DNA from: Rhodamnia argentea | Taxonomy: Eukaryota > Streptophyta > Magnoliopsida > Myrtales > Myrtaceae | DNA: 64,000 nt | Assembly: GCF_020921035.1 (NCBI RefSeq) | Contig: NC_063152.1 | Span: forward strand, 31,433,903 to 31,497,902 | Direction of reading: 5' to 3' | Part shown: positions 1-12,550 of the stretch, in pieces | How the letters are laid out: each line of letters starts with the position of its first letter | Numbering within the stretch: the stretch's first letter is position 1 | Notes under the pieces: model-generated | Told to the model about the DNA's origin: nothing | Database searches by the model: none | The model's input: only the letters and a program-made list of their open reading frames with translations | Made by a program: the position numbers and the translations under genes

Positions 1-515
1 TTTTAAATCTTTTAATTGTACCAATTTGATTCTAAACATTTTAAAAATTGTTCTATTTAATCTTTCTAGCCAATTATAATTGGAACTCACTAACATAGCG
101 GTCTAGTCAGCACCGGCTATCTCACGTGTCACGTCCAACACTAACGTGGGCAAGTGTGACATTTTTTTCTTTCCCTTTTTCCCTCTATCGAACTCAGGCA
201 AGAGTCGCCCTTGCCGGCCTTGGGCAAGGGGGTTCTCACTTGTCGCACTCCCTCGATTGGACAAGGGTTGTCTTCACACGAGGTCGCCCCTTGACTGATG
301 CTGGTGACCACCGCTAGCCATCAATGAGACTTAGCGATGGCCGGGGAGGGAAAAAGGGAAAGCAAAAAAGGAAAATTTCAAAAAAATTATAAAACTTGTT
401 CATGTTAGCATCAGCCATGACTCGTAGGAAAGCGACGCTAACTAGTCCACGACATCGGTGATTTCTGGTCAAAAATTGGTTGGAATGACTAAATTGACAC
501 GCCGAGACATATTTA
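1..515. repeat. Fold-back repeat, family 1 copy a (left end cut by window)
   Basis: The left arm contains phrases of the type 'ccaatttgattctaaacatttt'. The right arm carries the complementary phrases ('gactaaattgacac'). A GC-richer centre lies around 200-340. At least eight other copies in the window have the same arms and order. No coding capacity was seen. Confidence 0.7.
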
Positions 516-724
516 AGTAAACATGGTGATGTCAACACAATTTGATGAGATTAATGCTGATTTGATGCTACTACAATGTAGTTAATGCCGTATCTCTTGT
601 CTTGTAACTGCATTAAGAACAAATGTAATTATTTCGACATTCCTCAAACATCCACGGTAGCAAATAACATAGAGCTTGGCTCCAACTGCATTCTCTGCTC
701 ATCGATGAGTTGTCTTGAGATGTC

Positions 725-904
725 GACATCTCTACCTTGCTCTTGTTCTGCCACTAATCGAGCAGCTGATGACATAGATCATCATGTTCTGCCGTTACTA
801 GGTTGTTCTGATGAGTTGTTATAGCCAGCAATGTCTTGATCTAGTTGATTCCTTGTTCTCACCATCGTATTTCCTCAAATCAGCTACAATGGTCACACGA
901 GTTG

Positions 905-954
<50 letters not shown>

Positions 955-1311
955 CGTCGAAATTTCTTCTGCAATGAAGTACCTTTCATCGAAAGTCGTT
1001 TTTCGATTTTTAATTAAAGGAGGCGGGTTCTGCGGTAACTCCGGATAGAAAATATCACAGGTAATATGGAAATCAACAACTTCACTTCAAACAATAGTAT
1101 ACAAGCACAAATTGTGCTAGAATTTAATCGACATCTCTACCTTGCTCTTGTTACGCCACTAATCGAGCAGCTGATGACATAGATCATCATGTTTTGCCGT
1201 TACTAGGTTGCTCTGATGAGTTGTTATAGCCAGCAATGCCTTGATCTAGTTGATTCCTTGTTCTCACCATCGTATTTCCTCAAATCAGCTACACCGGTCA
1301 CACCAGTTGTG

Positions 1312-1359
<48 letters not shown>

Positions 1360-1535
1360 CGTCGGAATTTCTTCTGCAATGAAGTACCTTTCATCGAAAG
1401 TCGTTTTTCGATTTTTAATTAAAGGAGGCGGGTTCTGCGGTAACTCCAGATAGAAAATATCACGGGTAATATGGAAATCAACGACTTCACTTCAAACAAT
1501 AGTATACAAGCACAAATTGTGCTAGAATTTAATCG
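725..1535. repeat. Tandem duplication of a ~405-bp unit carrying (TA)n
   Basis: Unit 1 (about 725-1129) and unit 2 (about 1130-1535) are nearly identical and head to tail. Both begin with 'cgacatctctacc', contain a pure TA microsatellite (about 911-951 and 1314-1357) and end with 'gctagaatttaatcgac'. The short reading frames inside are poly-(Ile-Tyr) products of the microsatellite and are not genes. Confidence 0.9.
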
Positions 1536-2480
1536 ACGATAGCGCTTGAAATGTATGGCTACTTCAACGGAACTGAACGTAAACAAACCGGGCCAAAATT
1601 CAATTGACGACAAAATTTAAGAACATAAAGATGCTATGCTGAAACTTAGTAGATGATGCAGCACCCATAATAGAGATACACGTAAGAATTTAATAGACAA
1701 TGTGAGTCTAAAATCTATAGCTAAAAAAAAAAGCATGAATTCAATTGAAGATGCGAATATGATAATTGAAAGATAGTAAATTTATCAATTTACACGTTGG
1801 GCCACCGAAAAGTGTGATGTGGCTATTTAAAGCCTATGATCGATAGTTATCAACAGAGGTTACAAAAGAAGGTTACAAACAGGGGTTACAAATGATTACT
1901 GAAAAAGAAATAACTTGCAAGTGGTTACGAGAAGTTATAGCAATTCTAAAATAGCAGCAAAGTAACCAATTAGCAATTATCCTCTTGCGGATTGCCTCAC
2001 TGTGGATACCGATGACTTCGTCGATTAACTTCAAGGTTCTCGTCAATAACTTCATGTCGTGTGTTGTCAATGATTGCACTAGCGAGCTATCGATTCTCTT
2101 GAAGTTACTAATAATTATATTCATAAATGACCAAACTCTGTTCTCATTGGCTAAGTCTATTGTATATCAATAACAACCTAGAAATTGATCATTTTTCTTG
2201 TGCAAACATTAATCATCGCCATTGGCTCAAGAGAGGGTTTTATGTCCAAAGTCATGGATAAAACACAAAACAAGTGTTTGACACCTCGACTTCATCTCTC
2301 CAAAATTGGTTTACCTTCTTTTGTATGTCTTGCTTCAACCATTCTTTAACAATCCTCATCCTACTAGCTTTCACGTGAAGGGACCGTCGAACATAATCAA
2401 CGACTTTTTAAACTACAGATCTCTATGCATTTTTTTTTTTTCCAAATTCAATATTACTTTTCCAAAATTTAGTTTTCACT
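1536..2480. other. AT-rich spacer
   Basis: No recognisable gene, RNA or repeat was seen beyond homopolymer runs. The short open frames lack family signatures. Confidence 0.5.
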
Positions 2481-3814
2481 TTTTCTTTCAAATTTTCTTT
2501 GGAAATAAAAACAAAATAATGAGGAAGTAATCTTTTAAAAACCCAAACAAGCCGTCAAAAACAAATTTACATGTCGTTCCACAAATGAAATAAACATATT
2601 CTCTATCCAAAACATACAAAACCTAAGGCTTCTTTCATGAAATCCAAGTTACATATCGCTCAATTTGTACACACCAATGCGAGTCGTCAGTAGTGCTAGT
2701 TATCGTATTTAGACTTGTCCAATGAGGTAGCGCACATCTAGAAAGAAGCTACAAAACTCCACCTATAAGCTAAACTAGGATAGGCAACGACCCTCGTTTA
2801 ACCTATGTTAAAAAAATTTGCAGCCCCCACAAACCCTAGTTTTCTGTTTCCGCCAAAACCCTAATTGACGAAAGGAGGTGCAAAGATAAATTTATAACAT
2901 GAGCCGTGGAAAATGAGGAGAAATTATAATAATGATCTAAAGCGATGTGGGCTTTTCTTTCGGGCTTGGGGTCTCCAAGACGAAGATTGTCCTTAGTATT
3001 TGTCATATCATACCATGGACCACTTCCGCACCATCATAAGAAATTCGTAATGACGTTAAGATTGTTGAGAATCTCAAGCAACCCTAAATAAATACTTCCT
3101 TTCTTATGTATCATATTATTCATGTGAAAATTAAATTACTAAGTAACATGCATAAAAAAATCCTGCAAATGGGAAGTGGTCCAATTAATCGAATATGCTC
3201 AAAATAATTCGTGGAACCTATGTTATAAGTAGATCGTTAGGTCTTGTCCTCTTGGGAAGAACAAAGATGGCTGGGCCAAAATATAAATCTCTTCTCGCTG
3301 CTATAATCGAATCTCAAGAAAGTGCTTTTTTGAACTTCTGTCATTATTCAGAATGAGTTAAATCTGATGACACAAAAAAATTTTATAGGGTTCTTATTTA
3401 TATACAAGCCGTAGAAAATGTAGAGTACATAACATTGAGATTGACCATGTCTAATTTTCTTTTACTTGACACTTTGCATTCTCTAATTATTTTTGAACGA
3501 TCCCATTGCATTTTTTGCTGTTGCAAAACTAAAATTCCAACCAAATTTACAATTCGGAGTCTGAAAACGCAAATCTCCACATTTTGTGGTAAGATTCAGC
3601 AATTATGAAAAGACTCTGTATAATTTCTTGTATCCAAGGTTAAATACTTCAAAAATATTTTGCGTGTTATTCGTTAAATAGATGTCATAACAAGAGAACC
3701 GTAAGTTATAAAGTGAAAAATAACAACCTGAAATATGCACGCGAATAAAATGCTAATATGCCTTTCTTCAAGTATATAGTATGTTTGACACAAAAATCTT
3801 GAGATCAATCCAAC

Positions 3815-4006
3815 GCTCTGTTTGTTTCGCAAAAAAGAGTAATGTGAAAAATATTTTTCTAAAAATAATCGTATGTATCACTTGAAATAATTAGTCAATA
3901 AAAATTATTTGCATTAATTTCCATAATTCGTGTCTAAACATTTGCCTAAACGATGGATAAAAAATATTTTTTTAATCATTTTTTTTATTTGCGAAAGAAA
4001 CGGAGC
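3815..4006. mobile_element. Small fold-back MITE in the bHLH copy 1 promoter
   Basis: The left end 'gctctgtttgtttcgcaaa' and right end 'tttgcgaaagaaacggagc' are inverted repeats of about 19 bp. They enclose AT-rich DNA. The element is absent from the corresponding place in the downstream duplicate and ends about 120 bp before the ATG of copy 1. No clear target-site duplication was found. Confidence 0.65.
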
Positions 4007-4069
4007 CGTCAATTCATCGAGCAAAGAATCTCCTGAGATCTCATCAATTTCATTGTCTACAAAACACAT

Positions 4070-4071
<2 letters not shown>

Positions 4072-4123
<52 letters not shown>
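4072..4123 (+). repeat. (GA)n microsatellite in bHLH copy 1 leader
   Basis: A pure GA run of about 52 bp ends 5 bp before the start codon, so it probably lies in the 5' leader. The duplicate gene has a shorter run at the same place. Confidence 0.9.
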
Positions 4124-4127
<4 letters not shown>

Positions 4128-4128
4128 T

Positions 4129-5465
4129 ATGGATCCTACTTCATCCACTATCCAATCTGATGAGATTGAATATCAAGTGTTGCAATCTTCTTCTTCGATG
4201 CCCTCACATGTAGATGATAAGCTCTTGGTGATATCATCACAACATATGGACCATACTTCATCCGCAGCCCCATCCGATGAAACTGAAGATCAGGTGTTGC
4301 AATCTGCTTCTCCACTCTCGATGATCTCATCTAGTCAATACGGCCTGGACCTCGCCGACCGACCGGATTATAGGCGATGGCATAAATCTGGCTTGTCCAG
4401 GTGTGACATTGAAAAGACTAGTCCGAAAGGCGAAATCAGCATTAGGCACAGAGAAACCGAAAGACAAAGAAGGCAAGGGATGGCTACGCATTTTCGGTCT
4501 TTGAGATCGCTACTCCCGCTCGAATATCTCAAGGTTTACATGTAAATCTTTATCCGAAAGACTTTTCATTAAGTTCCTTGTTGGGAAAAAAGAAAAAGAG
4601 TCAGTTTCGACTACTTGTAAGGGAAATTCTATGCATGAAATGCTGGATTTTCTAGGTTTCTTGTGCACACAGGTCAGGTTAATTAGTTCCATCTCATCTA
4701 AATTTAACCACGAATCTGAACAGAAAAAATATCAGCACAAATGCATAATTAGTTCCGCCTCATTTTAAGCTTTTTTCCATGGAGTTAATCGACGGTCGCA
4801 GTATTTATCTTATGGGGAAGAACGAATCTGTGGTGTGATGATATCGCAGGGGAAGAGATCAATGGCTGATCATGTTTATGAAACAATGAAGTATATAAAG
4901 GATATGCAAAGCAAGATCCAGGAACTGAGTGACAAGAGAGATGTACTCAACGAATTGAAGTCACCCAACTCACGTGGTACCGACACAAATGATTGGCCGA
5001 CATGCCCTCCTTCTTCTTGGTCATCCCGTCCCAAGAACATTGTGATCGTCGAATCCTGCAAGAGAGGAGTGGAAGTAGCAATTAGTACAGAGCCAGAACA
5101 GGGGATGCCTTTAAGGAGAGTTCTTGAAGTTCTGATTGGTGATGAAGGGTTGGACGTGATTAACTGCACCTCCACTAAAGTAAACGGGAGGCGAATTCAT
5201 CGCATTGAATCCGAGGTAACTCCGAGGACTTCCTGATTCATCTCGCGCAGATCAGCTGCTCCCGAATTATCAGCTGAAATATAATTGTCTTCTCCCTCTG
5301 GAAGTTCTCTTTCTTCAACTATTTGTGATGAACAAATGATTTATGTTGAAGCTCTCCATCTTGATCTTGAAAAATCAGCTCGCCTTGTTCCTTGTGCAGA
5401 TTGTTGGCGGGCAAAGCGTCGGTCTGTCCGAGCTGCAACAGAAGTTAACGAACCTAGAGGCTTAG
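4129..5465 (+). CDS. Group Ib bHLH transcription factor, bHLH118/bHLH36-like (tandem copy 1)
   Basis: Predicted nuclear bHLH regulator of the Ib subgroup. Three exons, 4129-4533, 4850-5215 and 5400-5465, join in phase 0 with GT-AG introns and give 278 residues. Residues about 105-165 form the bHLH domain. The basic region carries the H107-E111-R115 pattern (HRETERQRR) expected of E-box/G-box binders. Helix 1 ends at LPLEYLK, where intron 1 falls, and exon 2 opens with GKRSMADHV, as in the bHLH118/125/126/36 clade. An ACT-like C-terminal part follows (RRVLEVLIGDEGL) and exon 3 ends in LSELQQKLTNLEA. The first 64 residues contain a duplicated segment. Ib bHLH proteins are known in Arabidopsis, some for iron-deficiency responses, but this clade is poorly defined. 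Family call is firm; target genes are unknown. Confidence 0.9.
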
Positions 5466-5604
5466 GGTAGAGGCCTCGATGTGGATTAAGTATTGCTTTA
5501 TGAGATGTTAGCATTCCTTTTCTCTGTTAGCTAGTCATAACAAATGGGACTTAAGTTGTGCTCAAGATGTTAAAACTTGGGATAATTCTTATAGCTTGTG
5601 CTTT

Positions 5605-5609
5605 GTGTG

Positions 5610-5652
<43 letters not shown>

Positions 5653-5675
5653 ACACACATATGTATATGTATTGT
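5605..5675 (+). repeat. (TATATG)n microsatellite
   Basis: A hexamer-type repeat of tatatg units lies downstream of bHLH copy 1. It is shorter and largely absent downstream of copy 2. Confidence 0.8.
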
Positions 5676-5775
5676 TTCCTAATAGATAATACAATCCATC
5701 ATTTTCTGCATTCAAAGTTTCGGGTCCATATGATTTTAACGGTCTATTCTACAAATGTGCTTGGCCCATCATAGG

Positions 5776-7290
5776 GCGGGACATTGAAGAAACTGTCATG
5801 GACTTCTTCTCGTCAAAAAGAATGTTGAAGTACATAAATTCCACATTGATTTTCCTTGTGACAAAGGTCCAAAGTCCATCCTACCTCAAGGAGTTCAGAC
5901 TCATTTCTTGTTGTAATGCCCTATACAATATCACATCTAAGCTTCTTGCAGAGCGAATAAGTTGTGTGCTTCTGTCAATGGTCGATCTCAACCAAACTGC
6001 TTTAATCATTGAGTGATGGATATCGGAGAATACTTGACTATGCCAAGACCCATTATACAACTATCATAAGGGAGACAAAGGTAAACGTGTGGCAATAAAG
6101 ATTGATCTCATGAAAGCTTATGACTTGGTAAAATGAGATGCGGTTCTTGGGGATCTCAAAGCTACAAATACACATCAGTACTTGGTTGATATGATATCAG
6201 AAGGCATCACTACACCAAGGTTTTCAATGAATTTCAATGGTGTAGAAGTCGGCTATTTAAATTGTACCAATGGACTACGACGAGGTCATCATCTTTCTCC
6301 ATACCTCTTTGTCCTGGTTATGGAACTTCTTAGTAGAATTGTCAATGTGCAAGTTGCTCCTTCTACTTTCAAGCATCACTCGTTGCAAGAGGCGAACGGA
6401 TTACTCACTTATGCTTTGCAAACGATTTGTCCTTATTTGTTCATGGAGATGTAGATTCCATCCTTTGCCTTGTAGATGCCCTTGATGAATTTGCAATTCG
6501 CTGTTCAACCGTGAGAAATGCCAAATCTTTTTCTCTGGGTTAAATGAGGATGAGTAACTCCTTACACTAGATCATATGCCTTTTTCCACAATTACCCTCC
6601 ATAGCAGATACTTGAGTATTCCCCTTGTTATTAGAAAGTGTTATTGACAAGATCTTTAACAAAATTGAAAGTTGTGGCATGAAGCATATGAGTTGTACAA
6701 GGTGTCTGTAGTTAACCAAATCAGTCCTCATCTCCATCTGCACCTATTGGATGCAAATGTTATTACTTCCAAAGCAAACCATAGACAAGGTTGAGAAGAG
6801 GACCATCAATTTCTAGTGGGCACGTAATATAGTAAATTATGGATCGTATAAGGTGGCATGGCAAGTAGTTTGCTCACCTAAAAGGGAATGAGGATTAGGA
6901 TTGCTCAATTTGAACTTATGAAACAAACTATTACTAGGTCTCATGCTATGGAACCTCATCAATCGCCCATCCTCTTCCCTTTGGAGTATGTGGGTTTGCA
7001 ACACCAAATGCAGAGGCACTCCACCTTAGCAGTAGTATGGCTTGAAGTTAGCGATGTCTCCTTAAATTGTCACTTGTTTAACCTCAGTTATCCATAACTC
7101 GAGGTACTAGGTCTTATGCTATGGAACCTCATCAATCGCCCATCCTCTTCCCTTTGGAGTATGTGGGTTTGCAACACCAAATGCAGAGGCACTCCAACTA
7201 TGCATATCAACATTGGGGGTGGTATGGCTTGGAGTTAGCAATATCTCCTTAAATTGTCACTTGTTTAACCTCGGTTATCCATAGCTTAGA
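5776..7290 (+). pseudogene. Decayed non-LTR retrotransposon (LINE) reverse transcriptase
   Basis: Broken frames give typical plant LINE reverse transcriptase blocks: FRLISCCNALYNITSKLLA (about 5905-5955), KIDLMKAYDLVK followed by a stop (about 6100-6135), and GLRRGHHLSPYLFVLVMELL (about 6270-6335). The frame shifts and carries internal stops. The downstream part (about 6930-7290) contains a duplicated stretch resembling the zinc-binding tail region. It sits between the two bHLH duplicates. It is long dead: no intact ORF, endonuclease or poly(A) tail was recognised. Confidence 0.8.
6930..7288 (+). repeat. ~180-bp direct duplication inside the LINE remnant
   Basis: The phrase starting 'actaggtctcatgctatgg' near 6935 recurs near 7108. 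Both copies continue through 'ccctttggagtatgtgggtt' to 'gtttaacctc...ttatccata'. A short insertion ('tatgcatatcaacattgggg') differs between them. Confidence 0.85.
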
Positions 7291-8305
7291 GTACCGTTCC
7301 TAAGAAATTTATGATAAAATCAAATATGCGGGACCCATTGTGGAGTAGTATAACCTAATTTGGACCAGCGACATTAACAAACACAAACTCGTTGGTTGGA
7401 TCGTTTTACCGTAATAGATTATTAACAAGAGAAATCTTTGGCCAATGGATGACTTGAGTTAATATCCAATGTAACTTTTGCAAGGCCGATATACAAGACA
7501 AAACACATTTAGGGCGAGCATGATAACACCTCAAAAGTAGAATTTCTATTTCAAATGTATTTTTGGGGCAGAAATCCGTTTGATTACGCAATTTCATTTT
7601 TTTTTTTTTTACTACTGGAGCAATTTTTCTGCTATAGAAGTAGTTTTCGAGCCAATTGAAAAAGTAAAAAAAAAATTACTTCTCTCCGGAAATATAAAAA
7701 AATCAACTTTTGCTCGGAAGTAAAATGAGAAAAATCAACTTCTAATCGGGAGTTAATTTTTAGAGCAGAAATGTTGCCATGCGCGCCCTTATTCTTCTAG
7801 TGTGAGTGGACGGGTAGCATACGACGTAATATGCTTGCACAACATGGGATTAAGTGTTCTTTAGGATGATAAAAGGAGGAATTTCAATGGATGATTAGGG
7901 TAATAAAGGGCAAAGACTTGGCTGGCAAGACTCCTTAAAGTATCCTTTCTTGCAAACATATATGGCATTTGGATAAAGCACAACCATAGGCAGTTTCAAA
8001 ATAAGTCAACCGACATTCATATTATTTTGACTGACATGCGTAAAAAAGCAAGAGGTGAAGCTTCACTCTACTAAAATAATAGTCCTTCTCAGACAAATGT
8101 TATTTTGCTACTATGTGGAGACTTCCACCTTTATTTGTTCGAATTATTAGCTCTATTTACAATGTTAGGACACCCTTAAATTGATGTACTTTATCTACTT
8201 TATAATACTTATATTTTATACGCACACAAAAAATATGTTTGCAAAGTATCTCTCTTAAGACATAGCAGGTCATGATTTTCCAAATTTTATCACTTTTACT
8301 TTCGG
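7290..8305. other. Spacer between the bHLH duplicates
   Basis: AT-rich DNA with no supported gene. Phrases around 7505-7790 ('gcatgataacacctc', repeated 'aagtaaa...atcaactt') look like old repeat debris. Confidence 0.4.
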
Positions 8306-9524
8306 ATTTTTTTTTTGTTGGTGGAAATAGACAAAACAATTAAGAAGTAAACCTCCAAAACCCCAAACAAGCCGTCATAAAAACTTTCTACACGGCATTC
8401 CAAAAATGGCATAATACTGTACTCCATGCTTTATACTTATACCCAACTTATCTGAAAGTTGGCGCCACCAAATTCGAAGTACGTGGGATTATTGGGAATG
8501 TGTGCCTATTGTAATAGTCACAAAATATGCACAAAAAAAATCCAAAACCTAAGTCTTCTTTCCATAAAATCCAAGTTACATATCGTTCAATTTGTACACA
8601 CCAATGCGGGTAGTCAGTGGTGTTAGATTTCGTAGTTAAACTGGTCCAATCACGTTGCGCACATCTAGAAAAATGCTATAGTACTCTAGACATATAAGCT
8701 ATGACTAGGATAGGCAACAACCCTCCATTAGCCTTTTTTTTTTTTTAAATTTGCAGCCCCACAAACCTAGTTTTCTGTTTCGGCCAAAACCCTATTTGAC
8801 GAAAGGAGGTGGACAACGAGGAATAATAATAACAATCTGTAGCGACGTGGTTTTTTCTTTTGGACTTGGTGTTAGGAAGGTAAGATTTCTGTCCTTAGTT
8901 TGTCATATCCTATCGGGGACCACCTCCTCAGCGTCAATAAAGAACTTGGCAATGACTTTAATGCACAGGTAGTCGAGAATCTCAAGCAAACCCCAAATAA
9001 ATACTGCCTTTCTTGCATATTCACGTGAACTCAATTTCGAAGCAACACGCATAAACAATCCTGCAAATGGGAAGTGGTCCAATTGATCGAATACGCAGGT
9101 CTCGTCCTCTTGAGAAGGACAACGATGGCTGGGTCCAAAACATGATCTCTTTCTTGCTGCTATGATCGAGTCCCAAGAAAGTACTCTTTTGAACTTCTGT
9201 CATCATTCAGAATGAGTTTAAAATGATGACAAAAATTAAAAAAAAAAAAAAGTTATGGTACTGTTTGATATACAGACCGCAGAAAAAGTAGAGAACATAA
9301 CATTGAGATTGACCATGTCTTAACTTTCTTTTACTCGACACTTTGCGTTCTTTAGTTATTCTTGAAATAGTCTCATTCCCGATTTCAAAACTAAAATTCC
9401 AACAAATTTTACAATTCCGAGTCTGAAAATGTAAAAGTCCACATTTTATGGTAAGTTTAAGCAATTATGAAAAGGCTATGTATCATTTGGCATATCAAAG
9501 GTTAAATACCTCAAAAGGTTGGAA

Positions 9525-9845
9525 GTATTAAGGTTAATACCACGAAAAATCTTAAATCAGTATACACGTGACAAGTTTATCCCAAATTAATTTTTTGACA
9601 ACAAAAAATTCTAAACTGATGCACCTGTGATAAATTTATCCATCATAAGTCTCAAACTATTACACGTGTAACAAATTTACCCTCCGTTAGTTTCCGTTAA
9701 GTTTTACCCTCAAATTGATGAGCTAATATAAATTTGTCACATTTGTACTAATTTAAAAAATTTTGCGGAAAAAAATAATTTTGGGTAAATTTATAATATG
9801 TGTATTAGTTTAGAATTTCTCGTGATATTAACCCTAATTTTTGTT
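9525..9845. mobile_element. Fold-back MITE family 2, copy a, in the bHLH copy 2 promoter
   Basis: The ends 'ggttaataccacgaaaaatc' and 'tctcgtgatattaacccta' are inverted. The interior repeats 'gacaaatttatcc'-type phrases. It lies about 110 bp upstream of the copy 2 ATG and is missing from copy 1. Related copies occur at about 15431, 27595, 31835 and 33075. Confidence 0.7.
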
Positions 9846-9930
9846 CCTCAAATAAGTAGAAAATAAAGACCTGAAGTTTGCACGCGAACATAATGCTAAT
9901 ATGCATTTCTACTAATGAGCACAACTGACT

Positions 9931-9952
9931 GAGAGAGAGAGAGAGAGAGAGA
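9931..9952 (+). repeat. (GA)n microsatellite in bHLH copy 2 leader
   Basis: A GA run of about 22 bp ends 5 bp before the ATG. It is orthologous in position to the longer tract before copy 1. Confidence 0.9.
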
Positions 9953-9957
9953 AGCAT

Positions 9958-11176
9958 ATGGATCCTACTTCATCCCCAATCCCATCTGCTCAGACTGAAG
10001 ATCAAGTGTTGCAACCTGCTTCTTCGATGCCCTCGCATGAAGATGATAAGCTCTTGGTGATATCAGCACGAGATATGGATCATTCTTCATCCACAGTCCC
10101 ATCCGATGAACCTCAAGATCAGGTGTTGCAATCTCCTTCTCCACTCTCGATGATCTCATCCAGTCAATACAGCCGCCCGGATCTCACCAACCGGCTGGAT
10201 TACAGGCGACGGCGTAAATCCGGCTTGTCCAGGTGTGTCATTGAAAAGACTAGTCCAAAAGGCGAAAAGAAGATTAGGCACAGAGAAATTGAAAGACAAA
10301 GAAGGCAAGAAATGGCTGCTCATTTTCGGTCTTTGAGATCTCTACTCCCGCTCGAACATCTCAAGGTTCACATCCAAATCTTTCTCCGAAAGACGCTTTG
10401 TCAGCGAATCTGAACAGAAAAATACCGACACTCATCTTAAGTTTTTTTCCGTCAAATTAATCAGCGGTTGCAGTAATTTATCTCATGGGGAAGAATGAAT
10501 CTGTGGTGTGATGATATTGCAGGGGAAGAGATCAGTGGCTGATCATGTTTATGAAGCGGTGAAGTACATAAAGGATATGCAAAGCAAGATCCAGGAACTA
10601 AGTGACAAGAGAGATGGACTCAAGAAACTGGAGCCACCCAACTCACGCCGTACCGACACAAATGATTGGCCGACATGTCCTCCTCCTCCTCCTCCTTGTT
10701 CTTCTTGTCCCAAGAACGTTGTGGTGGTCGAATCCTGCAAGAGAGGAGTGGAAGTGGCAATTAGTACAGAATCAGTACAAGGGATGCCTTTGAGGAGAGT
10801 ACTTGAAGTTCTGATTGGAGATGAAGGGTTGAACGTGATTAACTGCACCTCCACCACAGTAAACGGGAGGCTAATTCATCGCATTGAATCCGAGGTAACT
10901 CCCAGGAACTTCCTGATTCATCTCACGCGTATCAGTTGTTCTCAAAGCATCAGCTGAAATATAATTTGTCTCTTCCCTCTGAAAATTTTCTTTGTCCAAC
11001 TATTTGGGATGAGCAAACGACTTATGTGGAAGCTTATCTTGAAAAATCAGCTCGCCTTGCTCCTTGTGCAGCTTATTGGCGGGCAAAGCGTCGATCTGTC
11101 CGAGCTGCAACAGAAGTTAACGGGCTTAGGGCTCGACGGTAGAGCCTTCGATTTGGATTTAAGCACTGTTTTATGA
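9958..11176 (+). CDS. Group Ib bHLH transcription factor, bHLH118/bHLH36-like (tandem copy 2)
   Basis: Paralogue of the gene at 4129. Exons 9958-10365, 10523-10894 and 11072-11176 join in phase 0 and give 294 residues. The basic region keeps the H-E-R contacts (HREIERQRRQ). Exon 2 opens GKRSVADHV and includes a Pro-rich run (CPPPPPPC) not found in copy 1. Exon 3 starts LIGGQSVDLSELQQKLTGLG. It then reads 15 residues further than copy 1 because the early stop of copy 1 is absent. Intron 1 is shorter than in copy 1. The N-terminal internal repeat is present here too. All splice sites are intact, so both copies look functional. The Ib bHLH family call is firm; the role is inferred only from the family. 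Confidence 0.9.
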
Positions 11177-11324
11177 GATGTCAGCATTCCTTTTCTCTTT
11201 AGCTAGTCGTGATTAATGGGATTTAAGTTGTGTTCAAGATGTTAAAACTTGGGATAATTATTGTAGCTTGTGATTTGTGTATATATGTATAGTTACCTAG
11301 ATCATTTTCTGCATCCAAGAAGAG

Positions 11325-12550
11325 CTTGTTGTTTCAGGAATTGATTGCGTACATGTCTCCTTAATGTCGTGGGCACTTCCTCGTGTCCATCATCATGAAG
11401 ATTATAAGCTTAGTGAGCTTTGTATTGAGACATGATTTCTTGTGGTATGAAGCACTCTCCTGTTTCACTAGTCTTGCAATTGAGCAAATTTCCTATCATA
11501 ATACTTGCCGTTGCGTAGTTCATACTCAGCACAACATGAAGGCACGGGGGTTTTGGAAGGCAATGCCCTTGAAAAGCCAGAAGGCATTTACAGTTTGAAT
11601 CCATATTTTATTGGTAGTTTGACCTTGAGTTCATGAATAGAAAATATTGTACATACAATCTATTTTTCTTGTAATTGAGAGTTGTAAGAAAGTGGTGAGA
11701 AGTGCTAATTATAGTGGAATCATCTCCTGAATGTAGTTCTCGTTTATGGGTGAAACGGGGTAAATCTTGTGTTTCGATTTTTCTTTGTCGCATTTACTCT
11801 CTATTTCGTCGTGTTTATGCGTAATCCTAACAAACACTCTCCCAATAATGGCTCTCCCTCATGCGAAAGCCCCAATTATCTCGAGAGTTAAGTCTACGGT
11901 GGTCTCCTCTGTACATGTAGAACCTATAGTAAGAACAACGTGATATTTCAATACCCCTTCTCACGGGAAAATCAAAAATGCATGGTGAATCGGAAGAATA
12001 AGATGATGAAGATTCTCACATAAGTAAAAGAACCATATTAAATTTTGCTGTCTGGAAAACCGCGAAAGTAAGAGTGGTGAACCAAGTGTAGGTTCTATAA
12101 ATAGTCAGCTGTGCCAATGTGGACTTTCCACTTTCCAGGTATAGATTTGATGAACAATGGGGAGTTCTTTAATTGAAGACCCCGCTAAGGCAATTAACTA
12201 TGATATTTTGATATTATTCTGCCAACAATCATGGACAAATTCGCAGTGAAATTGATGAAATGGCTTGGTCAAAACTCGTCATTAATCGAAACTTTGATTT
12301 TATTTTTATTTTTTAAAAGGAAGGTTTGTGTGAGCTAAGGGACGGGACTTTAAAGTCACAAAGCTCATTTGCAATGTTGAACCAAAAAGGGGCCTAATAT
12401 ATCCATCCAAAAATTTACAGGCAAACATGTACTACCTTTAAAATTTGGAGGAGCATTGAGTAACATCCCCAAAAAGCTATTACTTCGATAGCACAATTTT
12501 TAATGACGTACGAGAGACGAGGGCAAATGAGCATTATTCACATGTCTAAG
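11325..12550. other. Spacer downstream of bHLH copy 2
   Basis: Nothing with a family signature was seen. Short frames around 11383-11600 on both strands overlap each other and are not supported. Confidence 0.4.

Larger units (their letters stand above)
2490..11325 (+). repeat. Segmental tandem duplication containing two bHLH genes
   Basis: Unit 1 (about 2490-5720) and unit 2 (about 8310-11325) align along most of their length with an offset of about 5.83 kb. The match covers 5' flank, coding exons, both introns and 3' flank. The phrases 'aacaagccgtca' (near 2550 and 8370) and 'cattttctgcat' (near 5700 and 11305) mark the ends. The 2.6 kb between them holds a decayed LINE. Different fold-back elements interrupt the two promoters, so those insertions came after the duplication. 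Confidence 0.85.

Noticed and set aside
811..1453. Open frames encoding poly-Ile-Tyr peptides
   Set aside because: They are translations of the (TA)n microsatellite within a tandem duplication.
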